From: Bacteroidia bacterium
GTDB lineage: Bacteria; Bacteroidota; Bacteroidia; Palsa-965
NCBI GenBank assembly: GCA_025454955.1
Contig: JALONL010000010.1
Location: forward strand, 1-64,000
Direction of reading: 5' to 3'
DNA: 64,000 nucleotides
Positions 45,832-54,963 of this stretch are shown in pieces. A program made the position numbers and the translations under genes. Position 1 is the stretch's first letter. Each line of letters starts with the position of its first letter. Below the pieces are notes generated by a model that was given only the letters and a program-made list of their open reading frames with translations, was not told where the DNA came from and searched no databases.

Positions 45832-47295
45832 TTATTCTACGATGCTTAGTTTTATCATGTTCGATTTGCCTTTCTCGCTCAGCGGAATGCTGGCGGTGTT
45901 CACGATGAAATCGTCTTTCACCACCAGGCCTTCTTTTTTGAGAATGAATTTGATGTCGGCAATGGTATGGTCGGTGCTGATGTTTTTATCGTAGTAATAA
46001 CCGCGCACGCCCCAAACCAGACTGAGCTGGGTGAGAATGCTGTAATTGTCGGTAAACACAAAAATGCTGGCGCGGGGGCGGTAGCTCGAAATGCGAAATG
46101 CCGTGTAGCCCGACTGTGTCATGGTAATAATGGCTGCCGCATTGGTGTGGCGGGCAAGCTGTGTGGCGGCGTAGCAGATATGGTCTGATACGTAGCGTTC
46201 GTCGGTACTGAACAGCGGCGGGCGTTCGCCGTAGTAGAGCGTGTGTTCTTCTTCTACCTGGGCAATAATTTTCGACATGGCTTCCACCACTTTGTGGGGG
46301 TGTTTGCCCACCGATGTTTCGCCGCTCAGCATTACGGCATCGGCGCCGTCCATTACCGAGTTGGCCACGTCGTTTACTTCGGCGCGGCTGGGCGAAATAT
46401 TGGTAATCATGCTTTCCATCATTTGTGTGGCAATGATTACCGGCTTGGAAGCCGCGAGGCATTTGCGCACCAGCATTTTCTGTATTACGGGCACACGCTG
46501 CATGGGCACTTCCACACCGAGGTCGCCGCGGGCCACCATGAGGGCATCGGTTTCGCGGATAATGTTGTCGATATCGCTTACCGCTTCGGGCTTTTCAATT
46601 TTGGCAATTACGCGGGCCTTGCTGGCGGGATCGATATTGCGGATAATGTGTTTGAGCTCGATAATATCGGCCCCCGAACGCACAAACGAAAGCCCGATCC
46701 AGTCGAACTGCTGCTGCAGCGCAAATTCGAGATCCTGCAAATCTTTGGGTGTGAGGCAGGGCAGCGAAATTCTGGTGTTGGGCAGGTTCACGCCTTTTTT
46801 GGAGGAGAGAATGCCGCCGTGTACCACCTGTGCCTGTACTTCGTCGGTTTTGTTGGTGGATACCACGCGCAGCACTAACTTTCCATCGTCGATGAGGATG
46901 TTTTCGTCCACCTTCACGTCTTTCGGAAACTGCGGGTAGGTGATATACACTTTCTCGGCGGTGCCGGTCATTTCGTGGGTGGTGAAGGTGAGTATTTGTC
47001 CTTCTTTAATTTCCACGCCGTTGTTTTCCACCACGCCGATGCGGAGTTTAGGCCCCTGCAAATCGCCGAGGATGGAAATGTGTGTGCCGAGTTTGCGGTT
47101 TACTTCGCGGATGTGTTTAACGACGGTAATTACATCGTCGTATTTGCCGTGCGAGAAGTTGATGCGGAACACATCGGCCCCGGCGCGGGCCATTTCTTCG
47201 AGCATTTCGGGCGTTGACGAGGCAGGCCCCAGTGTGGCTACAATTTTTGTGCGGTTAAACTGAATGCGTTCGGATTCCTGAATTTGAGTTGACAT
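45832..47295 (-). CDS. pyk: Pyruvate kinase
   Basis: Final glycolytic step. 487 residues with TKIVATLGPASSTPEML, ADVFRINFSHG, the active-site MVARGDLGVEVP and VMLSGETSVGKHP. The C-terminal domain (SGYTAFRISSYRP, VWGVRGYYYD) is normal. The gene follows the IPExxxVDY-family gene by 28 nt, a neighbourhood seen in other Bacteroidota. Probably constitutive and allosterically controlled. Confidence 0.96.
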   Translation of the reverse strand: MSTQIQESERIQFNRTKIVATLGPASSTPEMLEEMARAGADVFRINFSHGKYDDVITVVKHIREVNRKLGTHISILGDLQGPKLRIGVVENNGVEIKEGQILTFTTHEMTGTAEKVYITYPQFPKDVKVDENILIDDGKLVLRVVSTNKTDEVQAQVVHGGILSSKKGVNLPNTRISLPCLTPKDLQDLEFALQQQFDWIGLSFVRSGADIIELKHIIRNIDPASKARVIAKIEKPEAVSDIDNIIRETDALMVARGDLGVEVPMQRVPVIQKMLVRKCLAASKPVIIATQMMESMITNISPSRAEVNDVANSVMDGADAVMLSGETSVGKHPHKVVEAMSKIIAQVEEEHTLYYGERPPLFSTDERYVSDHICYAATQLARHTNAAAIITMTQSGYTAFRISSYRPRASIFVFTDNYSILTQLSLVWGVRGYYYDKNISTDHTIADIKFILKKEGLVVKDDFIVNTASIPLSEKGKSNMIKLSIVE

Positions 47296-47323
47296 AATTG
47301 GTTATGATTCGATAGTGTGATAA

Positions 47324-47743
47324 TCAGAATAAAAGGTTTTGCCGCGATTTAAGCTGTTCGGGCACCAGCGGAAAGACGAGCAGCACAAACGGAATATTGC
47401 GCAGGGCAGCCAGCATGGTTTCCTGGTCGCTGCGGCCAAAAGGCCCCTTGGCCACGAAAAAATAATCGGCCTGATGCTGTTCGGGCACCAGCAGCCCGCG
47501 GTCGCCCCGGTTGGCCACCAGAAAGCAGGCAGTATCATTGTCCATATTCTCGTGCATATACAGCAGGAATTTCGATTCCGGATCGCCTTTTTTGAGGGCA
47601 ATGGACAAGGGTGCGGTAAGCTCCATATCGAGCGCCAGCGCCTTGTTTACGGCCCAGCAAAGCCGGTACGGTTTTTCGTGACAGGAAATTCCGGTCAGGA
47701 TGAAATCGTAATCGTAGTCTATATCAAGCCTGAATTTGCCCAT
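47324..47743 (-). CDS. IPExxxVDY-family protein
   Basis: 139 residues. DIDYDYDFILTGISCHEKPY then RLCWAVNKALAL is the characteristic start of this Bacteroidota-specific family, and LVPEQLKSRQNLLF is its degenerate signature end. Function unknown. It commonly sits beside pyruvate kinase, as here, which hints at a regulatory or accessory role in glycolysis. Confidence 0.8.
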   Translation of the reverse strand: MGKFRLDIDYDYDFILTGISCHEKPYRLCWAVNKALALDMELTAPLSIALKKGDPESKFLLYMHENMDNDTACFLVANRGDRGLLVPEQHQADYFFVAKGPFGRSDQETMLAALRNIPFVLLVFPLVPEQLKSRQNLLF

Positions 47744-47841
47744 GCAGACAGGTAAAGATACGGGGGATTTGGGGTTTTGGGGGCGATTTCATTAGAAATT
47801 AACGGAAGGATAAGGTATTTTGGAACGCCGGACGGAATGGG

Positions 47842-47964
47842 TTTCTAGCCCGGGGTGTAGTGGAAATGCAGTTTTTGGCAGGATGTTTTTTTCTATTGCG
47901 ATGCTGCATTGGAGCGGAACACCGGAGCCGGGCGGTTTTATATGGCATCGGTTGGTTCGCTCCC
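47842..47964 (-). repeat. Dispersed intergenic repeat, copy 3 (about 123 bp)
   Basis: On the plus strand TTTCTAGCCCGGGGTG ... GGTTCGCTCCC, the reverse orientation of copy 1 at 19380. Internal GC-rich segments (CACCGGAGCCGGGCGG) resemble those in copy 1. Confidence 0.6.
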
Positions 47965-48043
47965 TATTTTTATTTTCTGAAAAATTGTGCGCATCCTTTT
48001 TGCAGCCGCGATAGTTGTTTTACCTTCCGGCAAAATTTACCCC

Positions 48044-48778
48044 ATGAAACGCATTTTCCTGCTTTTTGCTGTGCTTACGTTGTTGCCGCTGAGCAGCAAT
48101 GCCTGTTCGTGTGCGCCCAATTCGCCCAACAACTATTGCCTTACACTAAGCACCGATACCACCATACGCACCGTGATTATGGCCGAAAAGGTATCGGATT
48201 ATCACTATGGCATGTATGTGCGTGTAATTTCCGTGCTCAGCGGCATCACACCGCCCGACACGCTGCTTGTGTGGGGCGATCACGGCGGACTATGCCGGGT
48301 GTACACCAGCTCGTTCAGCAATGGCGATACGCTTATTCTCGCCCTTCAGCAATGCGATACATTCGGCAATGTAATGGTGAATCCGCAATACCCGCCCAAT
48401 CTGGAGTCGGCGGCCGATTATCAGCTTTCTATTTGCGGCGTGTATCATTTGCGGGTGAATAATGGAAACGTGCAGGGGGCGGTTACCTCCGCCAATTTGC
48501 AATTTTATCCGCTGGGCGTGTTTCTGGCTAATACGTGTATTACGCTTTCTGTGGGGTCGGCGCATACGGCTGTGGTGCCGGAGGTTTATCCTAATCCGGC
48601 CAGCGATGTAATACGCATCAGTAATTTGCCGGCGGGGGAAGTGGTGCGGGTGTATTCGGCGGCGGGGCAGTTGGTGTTTACGGCTGATGCTTCGGGGGAA
48701 ATTGGGGTGGGGGAGTTGGCGCCGGGGGTTTATTTTTTGCGGAGTTCTTTGGGGGTGTTGCGGTTTGTGAAGGGGTAG
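48044..48778 (+). CDS. T9SS-secreted protein
   Basis: 244 residues from MKRIFLLFAVLTLLPLSSNA, a signal peptide (19-residue extension rejected). The mature region is Cys-rich at its start (CSCAPNSPNNYC) and contains strands resembling a tissue-inhibitor/NTR-like or short beta domain. The last 75 residues (VYPNPASDVIRISNLPAGEV ... GVYFLRSS) are a T9SS type A sorting domain. Function unknown. The last third of the gene is duplicated 1.5 kb downstream. Confidence 0.8.
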   Translation: MKRIFLLFAVLTLLPLSSNACSCAPNSPNNYCLTLSTDTTIRTVIMAEKVSDYHYGMYVRVISVLSGITPPDTLLVWGDHGGLCRVYTSSFSNGDTLILALQQCDTFGNVMVNPQYPPNLESAADYQLSICGVYHLRVNNGNVQGAVTSANLQFYPLGVFLANTCITLSVGSAHTAVVPEVYPNPASDVIRISNLPAGEVVRVYSAAGQLVFTADASGEIGVGELAPGVYFLRSSLGVLRFVKG

Positions 48779-48826
48779 AGGGTAATATGACTGATAAACG
48801 ATTCAAAATCAAATTTTCTTCCATCT

Positions 48827-48859
48827 TGTGTCAAGTTACTCGTTTTTAACTTTGACACA
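48827..48859. terminator. Terminator between convergent genes
   Basis: TGTGTCAAGTTA, 8-nt loop, TAACTTTGACACA: a 12-bp stem with one bulged T, between the T9SS gene and the minus-strand ParB-like gene. Confidence 0.65.
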
Positions 48860-48874
48860 GTTATTTGAACATAC

Positions 48875-49927
48875 TCAAACTTTTTTCAGTTCTTCGATTG
48901 TTTTATTGAATGTTTTCAAAACCCAGTCATAGAAATCTGATTTTGAATTTATTTCCATGCTCTTCCAGATTTCACCCGAGTATTGAGCCGTTCTGGTTCG
49001 GAAATACAGCCCCATTTTGTTTGTTTCAAAATTTCTTGACTCAAGTGCTTCAATTCTATCCAGCAACCAAACCAACAGGCTTTTATTCTTACTCAATCCT
49101 GCATTCTGAAATAATTCAATGACTACAGTAGTAACCCGGGGTGTAGTTTTTAAATAACGGTCAAATTGTTCATTGTAACTAGTATGGCCTAATAACAACT
49201 GAGGGGAATTACAAATAATGTGTTGTTTGAGCGGATCAGTTAAAAAATATTCATATTCGAAATAGAGTGAACTCTTGTGTTTCGGGAATTCCTCTTCTCC
49301 GTTTCTCTCCTTAGAAATTAACACAAATTCAGGATCGACATTTAAATTTTGATAGGCCAACAGTTTATGATGACCATCCAAAATAAACATCGGACTTTCA
49401 GTTGTTCTCATCCATTCGGAACCATCTTTATACGTTCCATATTCATTGAAAACAGCTTGAAAAACAACAGCCTTTGGTCTTAGTCCGCGTTCAATCAGAT
49501 TTTCATAATGTTTTACTCTTGAAGGCTTAATATGCTCCGCAGATTGCGTAAACATTAAGTTGTCGCCCATCGGGTTATAGTAGTTGTATTTAAAGTTGCC
49601 GGGGTTTTCGGATGGGAAATATTGGTAATGCAGTTCGATGTCTGTTCTTTTGTTTCTATCAATAAAGACGAGATATTCACCCGAACTGAAGAGATTCATA
49701 AAATTTAAAACGGCATATTCAATTTCTTCATCTGTGCCATTTATGAGCGTTGCTCCAAATTCTTTTGCGAGGGGTTCATAGTTGGCAGTACATGCAAAGT
49801 ATTTGCCTGCCGATCCGGCGCAGTCATACCAATCTGCTGCAATTGGTTTTCGTACTTTTAAGCAGGTCACAAAACCGTCGCTCAGGATGTCTATTATGCC
49901 TTTACCGTTTTCGATGTGGGTTTTCAT
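48875..49927 (-). CDS. ParB/Srx-like hypothetical protein
   Basis: 350 residues. The central segment SPMFILDGHHKLLAYQNLNV is a good match to the ParB/sulfiredoxin-like motif (DGHHRxxA), used to bind or hydrolyse nucleotides and in several defence-associated proteins. The rest is unrecognised (WYDCAGSAGKYFACTANYEP, YFRTRTAQYSGEIWKS). It is AT-rich and lies between the intact and the degraded copy of a T9SS sorting-domain sequence. Either an accessory enzyme or a regulatory protein; I do not assign a role. Confidence 0.6.
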   Translation of the reverse strand: MKTHIENGKGIIDILSDGFVTCLKVRKPIAADWYDCAGSAGKYFACTANYEPLAKEFGATLINGTDEEIEYAVLNFMNLFSSGEYLVFIDRNKRTDIELHYQYFPSENPGNFKYNYYNPMGDNLMFTQSAEHIKPSRVKHYENLIERGLRPKAVVFQAVFNEYGTYKDGSEWMRTTESPMFILDGHHKLLAYQNLNVDPEFVLISKERNGEEEFPKHKSSLYFEYEYFLTDPLKQHIICNSPQLLLGHTSYNEQFDRYLKTTPRVTTVVIELFQNAGLSKNKSLLVWLLDRIEALESRNFETNKMGLYFRTRTAQYSGEIWKSMEINSKSDFYDWVLKTFNKTIEELKKV

Positions 49928-50017
49928 CGGCTAACACTTTTGCGAGTTGTCTGTATTTGAAGCAGTGAGTAAGATACGTGTTTGATTTGTTTGTATTGAA
50001 GTAGTTTTATGGAACAG

Positions 50018-50230
50018 GTGTTTCTGGCAATTTTTTGTTTCTCGTGCATTTTGGAACGCATGGATGTGTTGCCCGCACTTTATCCCAAACCGGGCAGTGA
50101 TGTAATCCGTATCAGTAATTTGCCGGTGGGGGAAGTGGTGCGGGTGTATTCGGCAGCGGGGGAGTTGGTGTTAGTGGCTGATGCTTTGGGGGAGATTGGG
50201 GGCGGAGTTCTTTGGGGGTGTTGCGGTTTG
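50018..50230 (+). pseudogene. Degraded duplicate of a T9SS sorting domain
   Basis: Aligns base by base with 48518-48772, the end of the T9SS gene, sharing GATGTAAT(A/C)CG(C/T)ATCAGTA and GGGGAAGTGGTGCGGGTGTA. It lacks a segment of about 33 nt and several shorter ones and has no signal peptide, so it is a broken copy. The track's 121-aa frame through it (50009-50374) is therefore not a gene. Confidence 0.8.
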
Positions 50231-50291
50231 TCAAGAGATGTTGTCATCAGATATAATGATGCTTTCAAATGTGATGTAAAATATGATTGGC

Positions 50292-52397
50292 TCACATTTG
50301 GTTTGATTGGTCATACAGATTTTCCAACTCTCTTTGTTTTTCTAAGATTGCTTTCTGGTTTATTAGCCGGGTAAAAATAAATACTCCAATTGGCCAAAGT
50401 CCAGCTATAGGTGCATAAAGTAATGTTCTTAATGTGGTTTTTTGGGTTTCACTCTCTGAATTATCAATGATGCTAACTAATTTGTACGCGTAATTATAAT
50501 CCCATTCTTTACAGCACAGTTGAAATACCGTAAATAAGATAATCAGTACTGCTAATATAATTAGATACTTTGCCGGATTTTTCCATCTAGCTAATCCCTC
50601 TCTCACAGTTTTATTTTTTAATTCATTTCGAAGTTTCAAGACTTCCCTTTCTTTATTTGCTAATTGTGAGTCTTTTTCAGAATTAGATTCTAATAAGTTG
50701 TCTATTTTCTTTTCAGAATATTGCTTATGTGAGTCAAATTTTAATTCTAAATTCTGTTGTTTTTTTGTAATTTCTTCTATTTGTTTTTCAAGTTCATTTT
50801 TGACAAAATTTCTTGTTCTTTCAAGTAATTCTTCTTCTTTGATTCCGTTTTCAAGTATTCCTTCAAATTTGCGTTGCACCATTGTTTGCGCCAGAAATAA
50901 TTGTTGGTCAAAGTTTGCGGTCATCTCACTAATTCCTTTAAGAATAATGTGGATTTTTTCACTATCAATTTGAGTTTCACTATTTGGTAAATTCAAGAAA
51001 CTTACAAAACTTTTATAGTCATCAGTTGTTCTGTTGATATAGCGAAGCAGAATACTAAGCCATTGGCTCGGAAGAATTACTATTGGAGTAACCGTACTTC
51101 TATTATAATCCCATCTTCTTAATGATTGATCTGTAGAGATAAAAAACTGTTTTGTTTCAAAAATATTTAACTCTTTGCCTTCTCGCCTGGTTTCGATCAA
51201 CAAAATATTTAGGGCATCATAATAATTTCCATTTAAATTTTGTTTAGCATTTTCTATATTCTTATGACTTGAAATACTTGAAGCAATGTCTTTTATTTTA
51301 TTACTTATTTTTTCTTCTTTTTCATCAAAAGGAATTCTATAGTCTATTCTAGCATGAAAATTAGATTTGAATTTTTCATAAAGCCAAAAAATATGAGATT
51401 CAAAAAGGTCTACACTGTGATTTGCAAGCCCAATTCTCCATTTATAATAAAAATCATAGATGTCTGATAAACTCTTGAAATATTTCTGGTTAAACACCTC
51501 GGGGCTAATAGGCCGATTCAGAGGATTCTTTTTAATTTTATCAATATAAAATGCGATCGAGTCTTTAAGCTCTATTTCGGTAAATTTTGAAACTACTATC
51601 TCAGAACCGGCTTCAATAACTTTATTTAGAAATGTTAATGTTCTTTTTTTTCGATTATCACCGTTAATACCTAATGCCCTATATATAACATTTGTATCAA
51701 GATAAAAAACTTTATTTTTCAGATTTTTAAGCTGAAGATTAGTTCCACTGCCATTGTTAGTAATCATGCAATACTCCAATGCATAACTAGCAACATCAAA
51801 AATAGCTTTGTTTTTATCATTGTTATCCCAAATTAGAAACTCGTTAATTATGTCTCTTTCAAGATTAGAATAACCTTGAGATTTAATATTTATAAGATCT
51901 TCGACTTGTTTCTTATTATCTAATAGTTTTTTGAAGCTTTCAATGTTTGAACTTAGTAACTCATATAAAAATCGGTATATAAGATCTTTAATATTTATTA
52001 GGGGCGATAAATGAGATTTTGTTTTAATGAATTCTTCTATGAAAAAATCTATTGTTTTATTACTAAGCTTAGATTCTAAATGCTGTTTTCTTTTTTCTGT
52101 TAGACAAACAATAATTTCCTCGTGGGTCATGTTCACTAAAAAGCCATCTTCTTTTTCATTTGTAATTATTGATTTGATTTCTTCTTCGGTTAAATGTAAA
52201 CTATATGATGAATCAACGAATTCTATGATTTGGTGTATATTTTGTGGTAAATTATCATTGCTTAATAATGTACATTCAATTATTTTGCGAATTATAGTTT
52301 TGGTGGAAACTTCGTAGTTGTTATCAGCATATAAAACTGTTGCAAGTCGAAATAACTGATCGTTGTCTTGTTTTATCATACTATTACTTTTGTTCAT
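50292..52397 (-). CDS. PIN-domain, coiled-coil, C-terminal membrane-anchored protein
   Basis: 701 residues. Residues 1-220 are helical and unrecognised. A PIN-like nuclease domain follows: D234 in KVFYLDTNVIYR, E274/E276 in FTEIELKDS, D394 in YYDALN and D423 in FFISTDQSLRRW, the four acidic positions expected. About 500-600 is a long coiled coil. The end has two TM helices (about 611-628 and 660-678) and a short charged tail, placing the nuclease in the cytoplasm at the inner membrane. PIN nucleases cut RNA; a membrane-tethered PIN is a plausible abortive-infection or toxin-like effector. No partner gene is obvious except the ParB-like one. Strongly AT-rich. Confidence 0.7.
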   Translation of the reverse strand: MNKSNSMIKQDNDQLFRLATVLYADNNYEVSTKTIIRKIIECTLLSNDNLPQNIHQIIEFVDSSYSLHLTEEEIKSIITNEKEDGFLVNMTHEEIIVCLTEKRKQHLESKLSNKTIDFFIEEFIKTKSHLSPLINIKDLIYRFLYELLSSNIESFKKLLDNKKQVEDLINIKSQGYSNLERDIINEFLIWDNNDKNKAIFDVASYALEYCMITNNGSGTNLQLKNLKNKVFYLDTNVIYRALGINGDNRKKRTLTFLNKVIEAGSEIVVSKFTEIELKDSIAFYIDKIKKNPLNRPISPEVFNQKYFKSLSDIYDFYYKWRIGLANHSVDLFESHIFWLYEKFKSNFHARIDYRIPFDEKEEKISNKIKDIASSISSHKNIENAKQNLNGNYYDALNILLIETRREGKELNIFETKQFFISTDQSLRRWDYNRSTVTPIVILPSQWLSILLRYINRTTDDYKSFVSFLNLPNSETQIDSEKIHIILKGISEMTANFDQQLFLAQTMVQRKFEGILENGIKEEELLERTRNFVKNELEKQIEEITKKQQNLELKFDSHKQYSEKKIDNLLESNSEKDSQLANKEREVLKLRNELKNKTVREGLARWKNPAKYLIILAVLIILFTVFQLCCKEWDYNYAYKLVSIIDNSESETQKTTLRTLLYAPIAGLWPIGVFIFTRLINQKAILEKQRELENLYDQSNQM

Positions 52398-52777
52398 TGG
52401 AAGTGATGAAATTGATGTGTTAAGGCTTTGAATTCTTTGTCATTATCTTTACCTATTCTATGATAGTACTTGTTGGTTAGTCAATTAATATTGCTCTTCT
52501 CTGCGCTTGATAGCTATTGTCAAATTTATACAATAATCTCATATTCTTAAGAAAAACTCTTCAGGCAGTTAAGTTTTAAAATCAATGTATATATGCTTTT
52601 TGTAATGAAAATAAAGTCAGCATTGTTTTTATATAATTTATGTAGTGTAATAAAAGGCATAAATGTTCGAGAATTATGGCGGTAGAATAGAGTTATAGTT
52701 ATACTCGGACAGTAGTTTTCTGTCCATCTATACCCCACAAAAAATCCCCCCAAACCCCCACCACTCACAAAAAACCC
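52398..52777. other. AT-rich intergenic region
   Basis: About 380 bases upstream of both the PIN-domain gene and ricT. No gene is visible. It ends the AT-rich island; composition returns to core-like near 52740. Confidence 0.5.
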
Positions 52778-52785
52778 TATTTTTG
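52778..52785 (+). promoter_or_regulatory. -7 element of ricT
   Basis: TATTTTTG, an exact TAnnTTTG match, 91 nt before the ricT ATG. A -33 is not evident; if used, the leader is unusually long for this window. Confidence 0.4.
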
Positions 52786-52876
52786 CAAATTACCCTTACA
52801 TACAACAAATTAAATCATAACCAGACCAGCCTCCTGCGCAAGCAGCCCGGGCTGTCACAATATACCAACGCGCACT

Positions 52877-54421
52877 ATGGGATGTGGCGGATGTTCAAGC
52901 GGACGGGGTTGCAGCACGGGTACACCGGCGGGTTGCCGGAACAATGGATCGTGCGGCACGGGTGGCTGCAATAAGTTAAACGTGTTCGACTGGCTGGCCA
53001 ATATGGAGCTGCCGGGCGGACAACAGGCGTTTGAAGGGGTGGAAATCCGCTTCAAAAACAGCCGTAAGGAGTTTTTCCGCAATGTAACCGGTCACAGCCT
53101 GGCCGTGGGCGATGTGGTGGCGGTGGAGGCCTCGCCGGGGCACGATATTGGCACGGTGTCGCTTACGGGCGAACTGGTGCGTACGCAAATGGCGCGGCGC
53201 GGGGTGAAAGCCGATGTGACCGAACTCAAAAAGATTTACCGCAAAGCCAAGCCGGCCGATATTGAAAAATGGCTCGAAGCACAGGCGCTCGAAAAGCCCA
53301 CTATGGTGCGATCGCGCGTGATGGCCACGCAGCTGGGGCTGGAAATGAAAATTGGCGATGTGGAATACCAGGGCGATAAGTCGAAAGCCATTTTCTACTA
53401 CACGGCCGAAGACCGCGTGGATTTCCGCGAACTCATACGCGTAATGGCCGATGAATTCCGCATACGCATTGAAATGAAGCAGATTGGCGCACGCCAGGAA
53501 GCGGCCCGACTGGGCGGCATTGGCACCTGCGGACGCGAACTCTGCTGCTCGACCTGGCTCACCGACTTCCGCTCGGTAACCACCAGCGCGGCACGCTACC
53601 AGCAGCTTTCGCTCAATCCGCTGAAACTGGCCGGGCAATGCGGCAAACTGAAATGCTGCCTCAACTACGAGCTTGATACCTACATGGACGCGCTCAAGCA
53701 TTTCCCCGAAACGGTGGATATTGAAATCGCCAAAGGCCGCGCCCGCCACCAGAAAACCGACATTTTCAAAGGCCTGCTCTGGTACACCTTTGCCGACGAG
53801 CCCGATAAATTTATTCCCGTGCCCGTGAGCCGGGTGAAAGAAATTATTGCCCTCAACAAAAACGGCGAAAAACCCGAAATACTGGTGGAAACCGCCGCCA
53901 GCGAGCCCCGCCGCAAAGAACCCGACTTCGAAAACGTGGTAGGGCAGGACAGCCTCACCCGTTTCGACCGCTCGAAAGGCAACAACAAAAAGAAAAAGAA
54001 AAAAGGCAGCGACGACCGTCTGCCCCAGCAAAAACAGCAGCAGCCTCAGGCAAAACAGGCCGGCCCACAGCCGCAAACGCCGCCGCCGCAAGGCCAGCAG
54101 CAGCGGAAGCCGCAGCAAAACCAGCAGCGCGGCCCGCAACAGCCCCGCAAACCGCAGGAGCAGCGCGGACCCAAACCGCCACAGCAAAACCAGCCGCCGC
54201 AAAATCCGCCGCAAGGCCAGCAGCAGCGCGGCAATCAGCCCAAACCGCCGCAGCAGAACCAGCCTCCGCAGCAAAACAAGCCCGGCGGCCAGCAAAACAA
54301 CAACCGCCGCAACGACAACCGCAACAACCGCGGAAACAACAACCGCAACAACCGCGGAAACAACCTGCAGGGCCCGCCCCCGCCGCCCCCGCCCCCCTCG
54401 GCACCGCCGCCGTTTATCTGA
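52877..54421 (+). CDS. ricT: RicT-like PSP1-domain protein with Q/P/N-rich tail
   Basis: 514 residues. A Cys/Gly-rich N-terminus (MGCGGCSSGRGCSTGTPAGC) typical of Bacteroidota homologues is followed by the PSP1 domain (about 60-270) with GIGTCGRELCCSTWL and AGQCGKLKCCLNYEL, the Cys clusters that bind Fe-S in the Bacillus RicAFT complex. Residues about 350-514 are a disordered tail rich in Gln, Pro, Asn and Arg, ending PPPPPPPSAPPPFI. In Bacillus the complex affects RNase Y-dependent mRNA processing; the role here is inferred from homology. It overlaps gldH by one base (TGATG). Confidence 0.88.
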   Translation: MGCGGCSSGRGCSTGTPAGCRNNGSCGTGGCNKLNVFDWLANMELPGGQQAFEGVEIRFKNSRKEFFRNVTGHSLAVGDVVAVEASPGHDIGTVSLTGELVRTQMARRGVKADVTELKKIYRKAKPADIEKWLEAQALEKPTMVRSRVMATQLGLEMKIGDVEYQGDKSKAIFYYTAEDRVDFRELIRVMADEFRIRIEMKQIGARQEAARLGGIGTCGRELCCSTWLTDFRSVTTSAARYQQLSLNPLKLAGQCGKLKCCLNYELDTYMDALKHFPETVDIEIAKGRARHQKTDIFKGLLWYTFADEPDKFIPVPVSRVKEIIALNKNGEKPEILVETAASEPRRKEPDFENVVGQDSLTRFDRSKGNNKKKKKKGSDDRLPQQKQQQPQAKQAGPQPQTPPPQGQQQRKPQQNQQRGPQQPRKPQEQRGPKPPQQNQPPQNPPQGQQQRGNQPKPPQQNQPPQQNKPGGQQNNNRRNDNRNNRGNNNRNNRGNNLQGPPPPPPPPSAPPPFI

Positions 54422-54906
54422 TGCGCACCATGAAACCCGCATACCTCTTTACCGCCGCGTGTGCCCTGCTGCTGCTTGTGCTGGCCGGGTGCGACAGCGC
54501 ACGCCTGTTTGAAGAAAACCGCGAAATGGAAAACAGCACCTGGAACATGAACCAGAAGCTGAAATTCGATTTCGACATTGCCGATACGCAAACGCCCTAC
54601 AACCTCTACTTCAACCTGCGCCATACCGACGATTATCCCTTCTCCAACATCTACGTGTTTTTCCACACCACCATGCCCGGCGGCCAGATAAGCACCGATA
54701 CCGTGGAGTTTCAATTGGCCAATCCGCAAACCGGCGCCTGGCTGGGCAAAGGCCAGGGCGAACTGCACGACTGCCAGATGCGTTTCCGGTCGGGCATGAA
54801 ATTTCCCAAAGCCGGGCGCTACAGCCTCGAAATAGAACAGGCCATGCGCACCGAAAACCTCGACGGAATTAAAGATGCCGGTTTCCGCATTGAGCGGGCC
54901 GAGTAA
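54421..54906 (+). CDS. gldH: Gliding motility lipoprotein GldH
   Basis: 161 residues with a lipobox LVLAGCDS. The mature region FEENREMENSTWNMNQKLKF and PYNLYFNLRHTDDYPFSNIY is characteristic of GldH. GldH is needed for gliding in Flavobacterium and is linked to T9SS function at the outer membrane. The translationally coupled ricT upstream matches the usual Bacteroidota order ricT-gldH, often followed by a class A PBP gene; here two genes intervene before that PBP. Confidence 0.92.
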   Translation: MRTMKPAYLFTAACALLLLVLAGCDSARLFEENREMENSTWNMNQKLKFDFDIADTQTPYNLYFNLRHTDDYPFSNIYVFFHTTMPGGQISTDTVEFQLANPQTGAWLGKGQGELHDCQMRFRSGMKFPKAGRYSLEIEQAMRTENLDGIKDAGFRIERAE

Positions 54907-54951
54907 GGAATTTCTTTTTAGCCTGTAGGGCTGATTTCTGAACCTGTTTGT

Positions 54952-54959
54952 TAACTTTG
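54952..54959 (+). promoter_or_regulatory. -7 element of the phosphatase-like gene
   Basis: TAACTTTG, exact TAnnTTTG, four bases before the ATG at 54964. Confidence 0.4.
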
Positions 54960-54963
54960 GGTT

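Noticed and set aside
50009-50374. 121-aa plus-strand gene
   Set aside because: Its readable part is the degraded copy of a sorting domain without a signal peptide; the remainder is antisense to the end of the PIN-domain gene.
52976-54442. 488-aa minus-strand ORF over ricT
   Set aside because: Antisense to a gene with strong family motifs (CGRELCCS, CGKLKCC); the Leu/Arg-rich start is the mirror of the Q/P tail.
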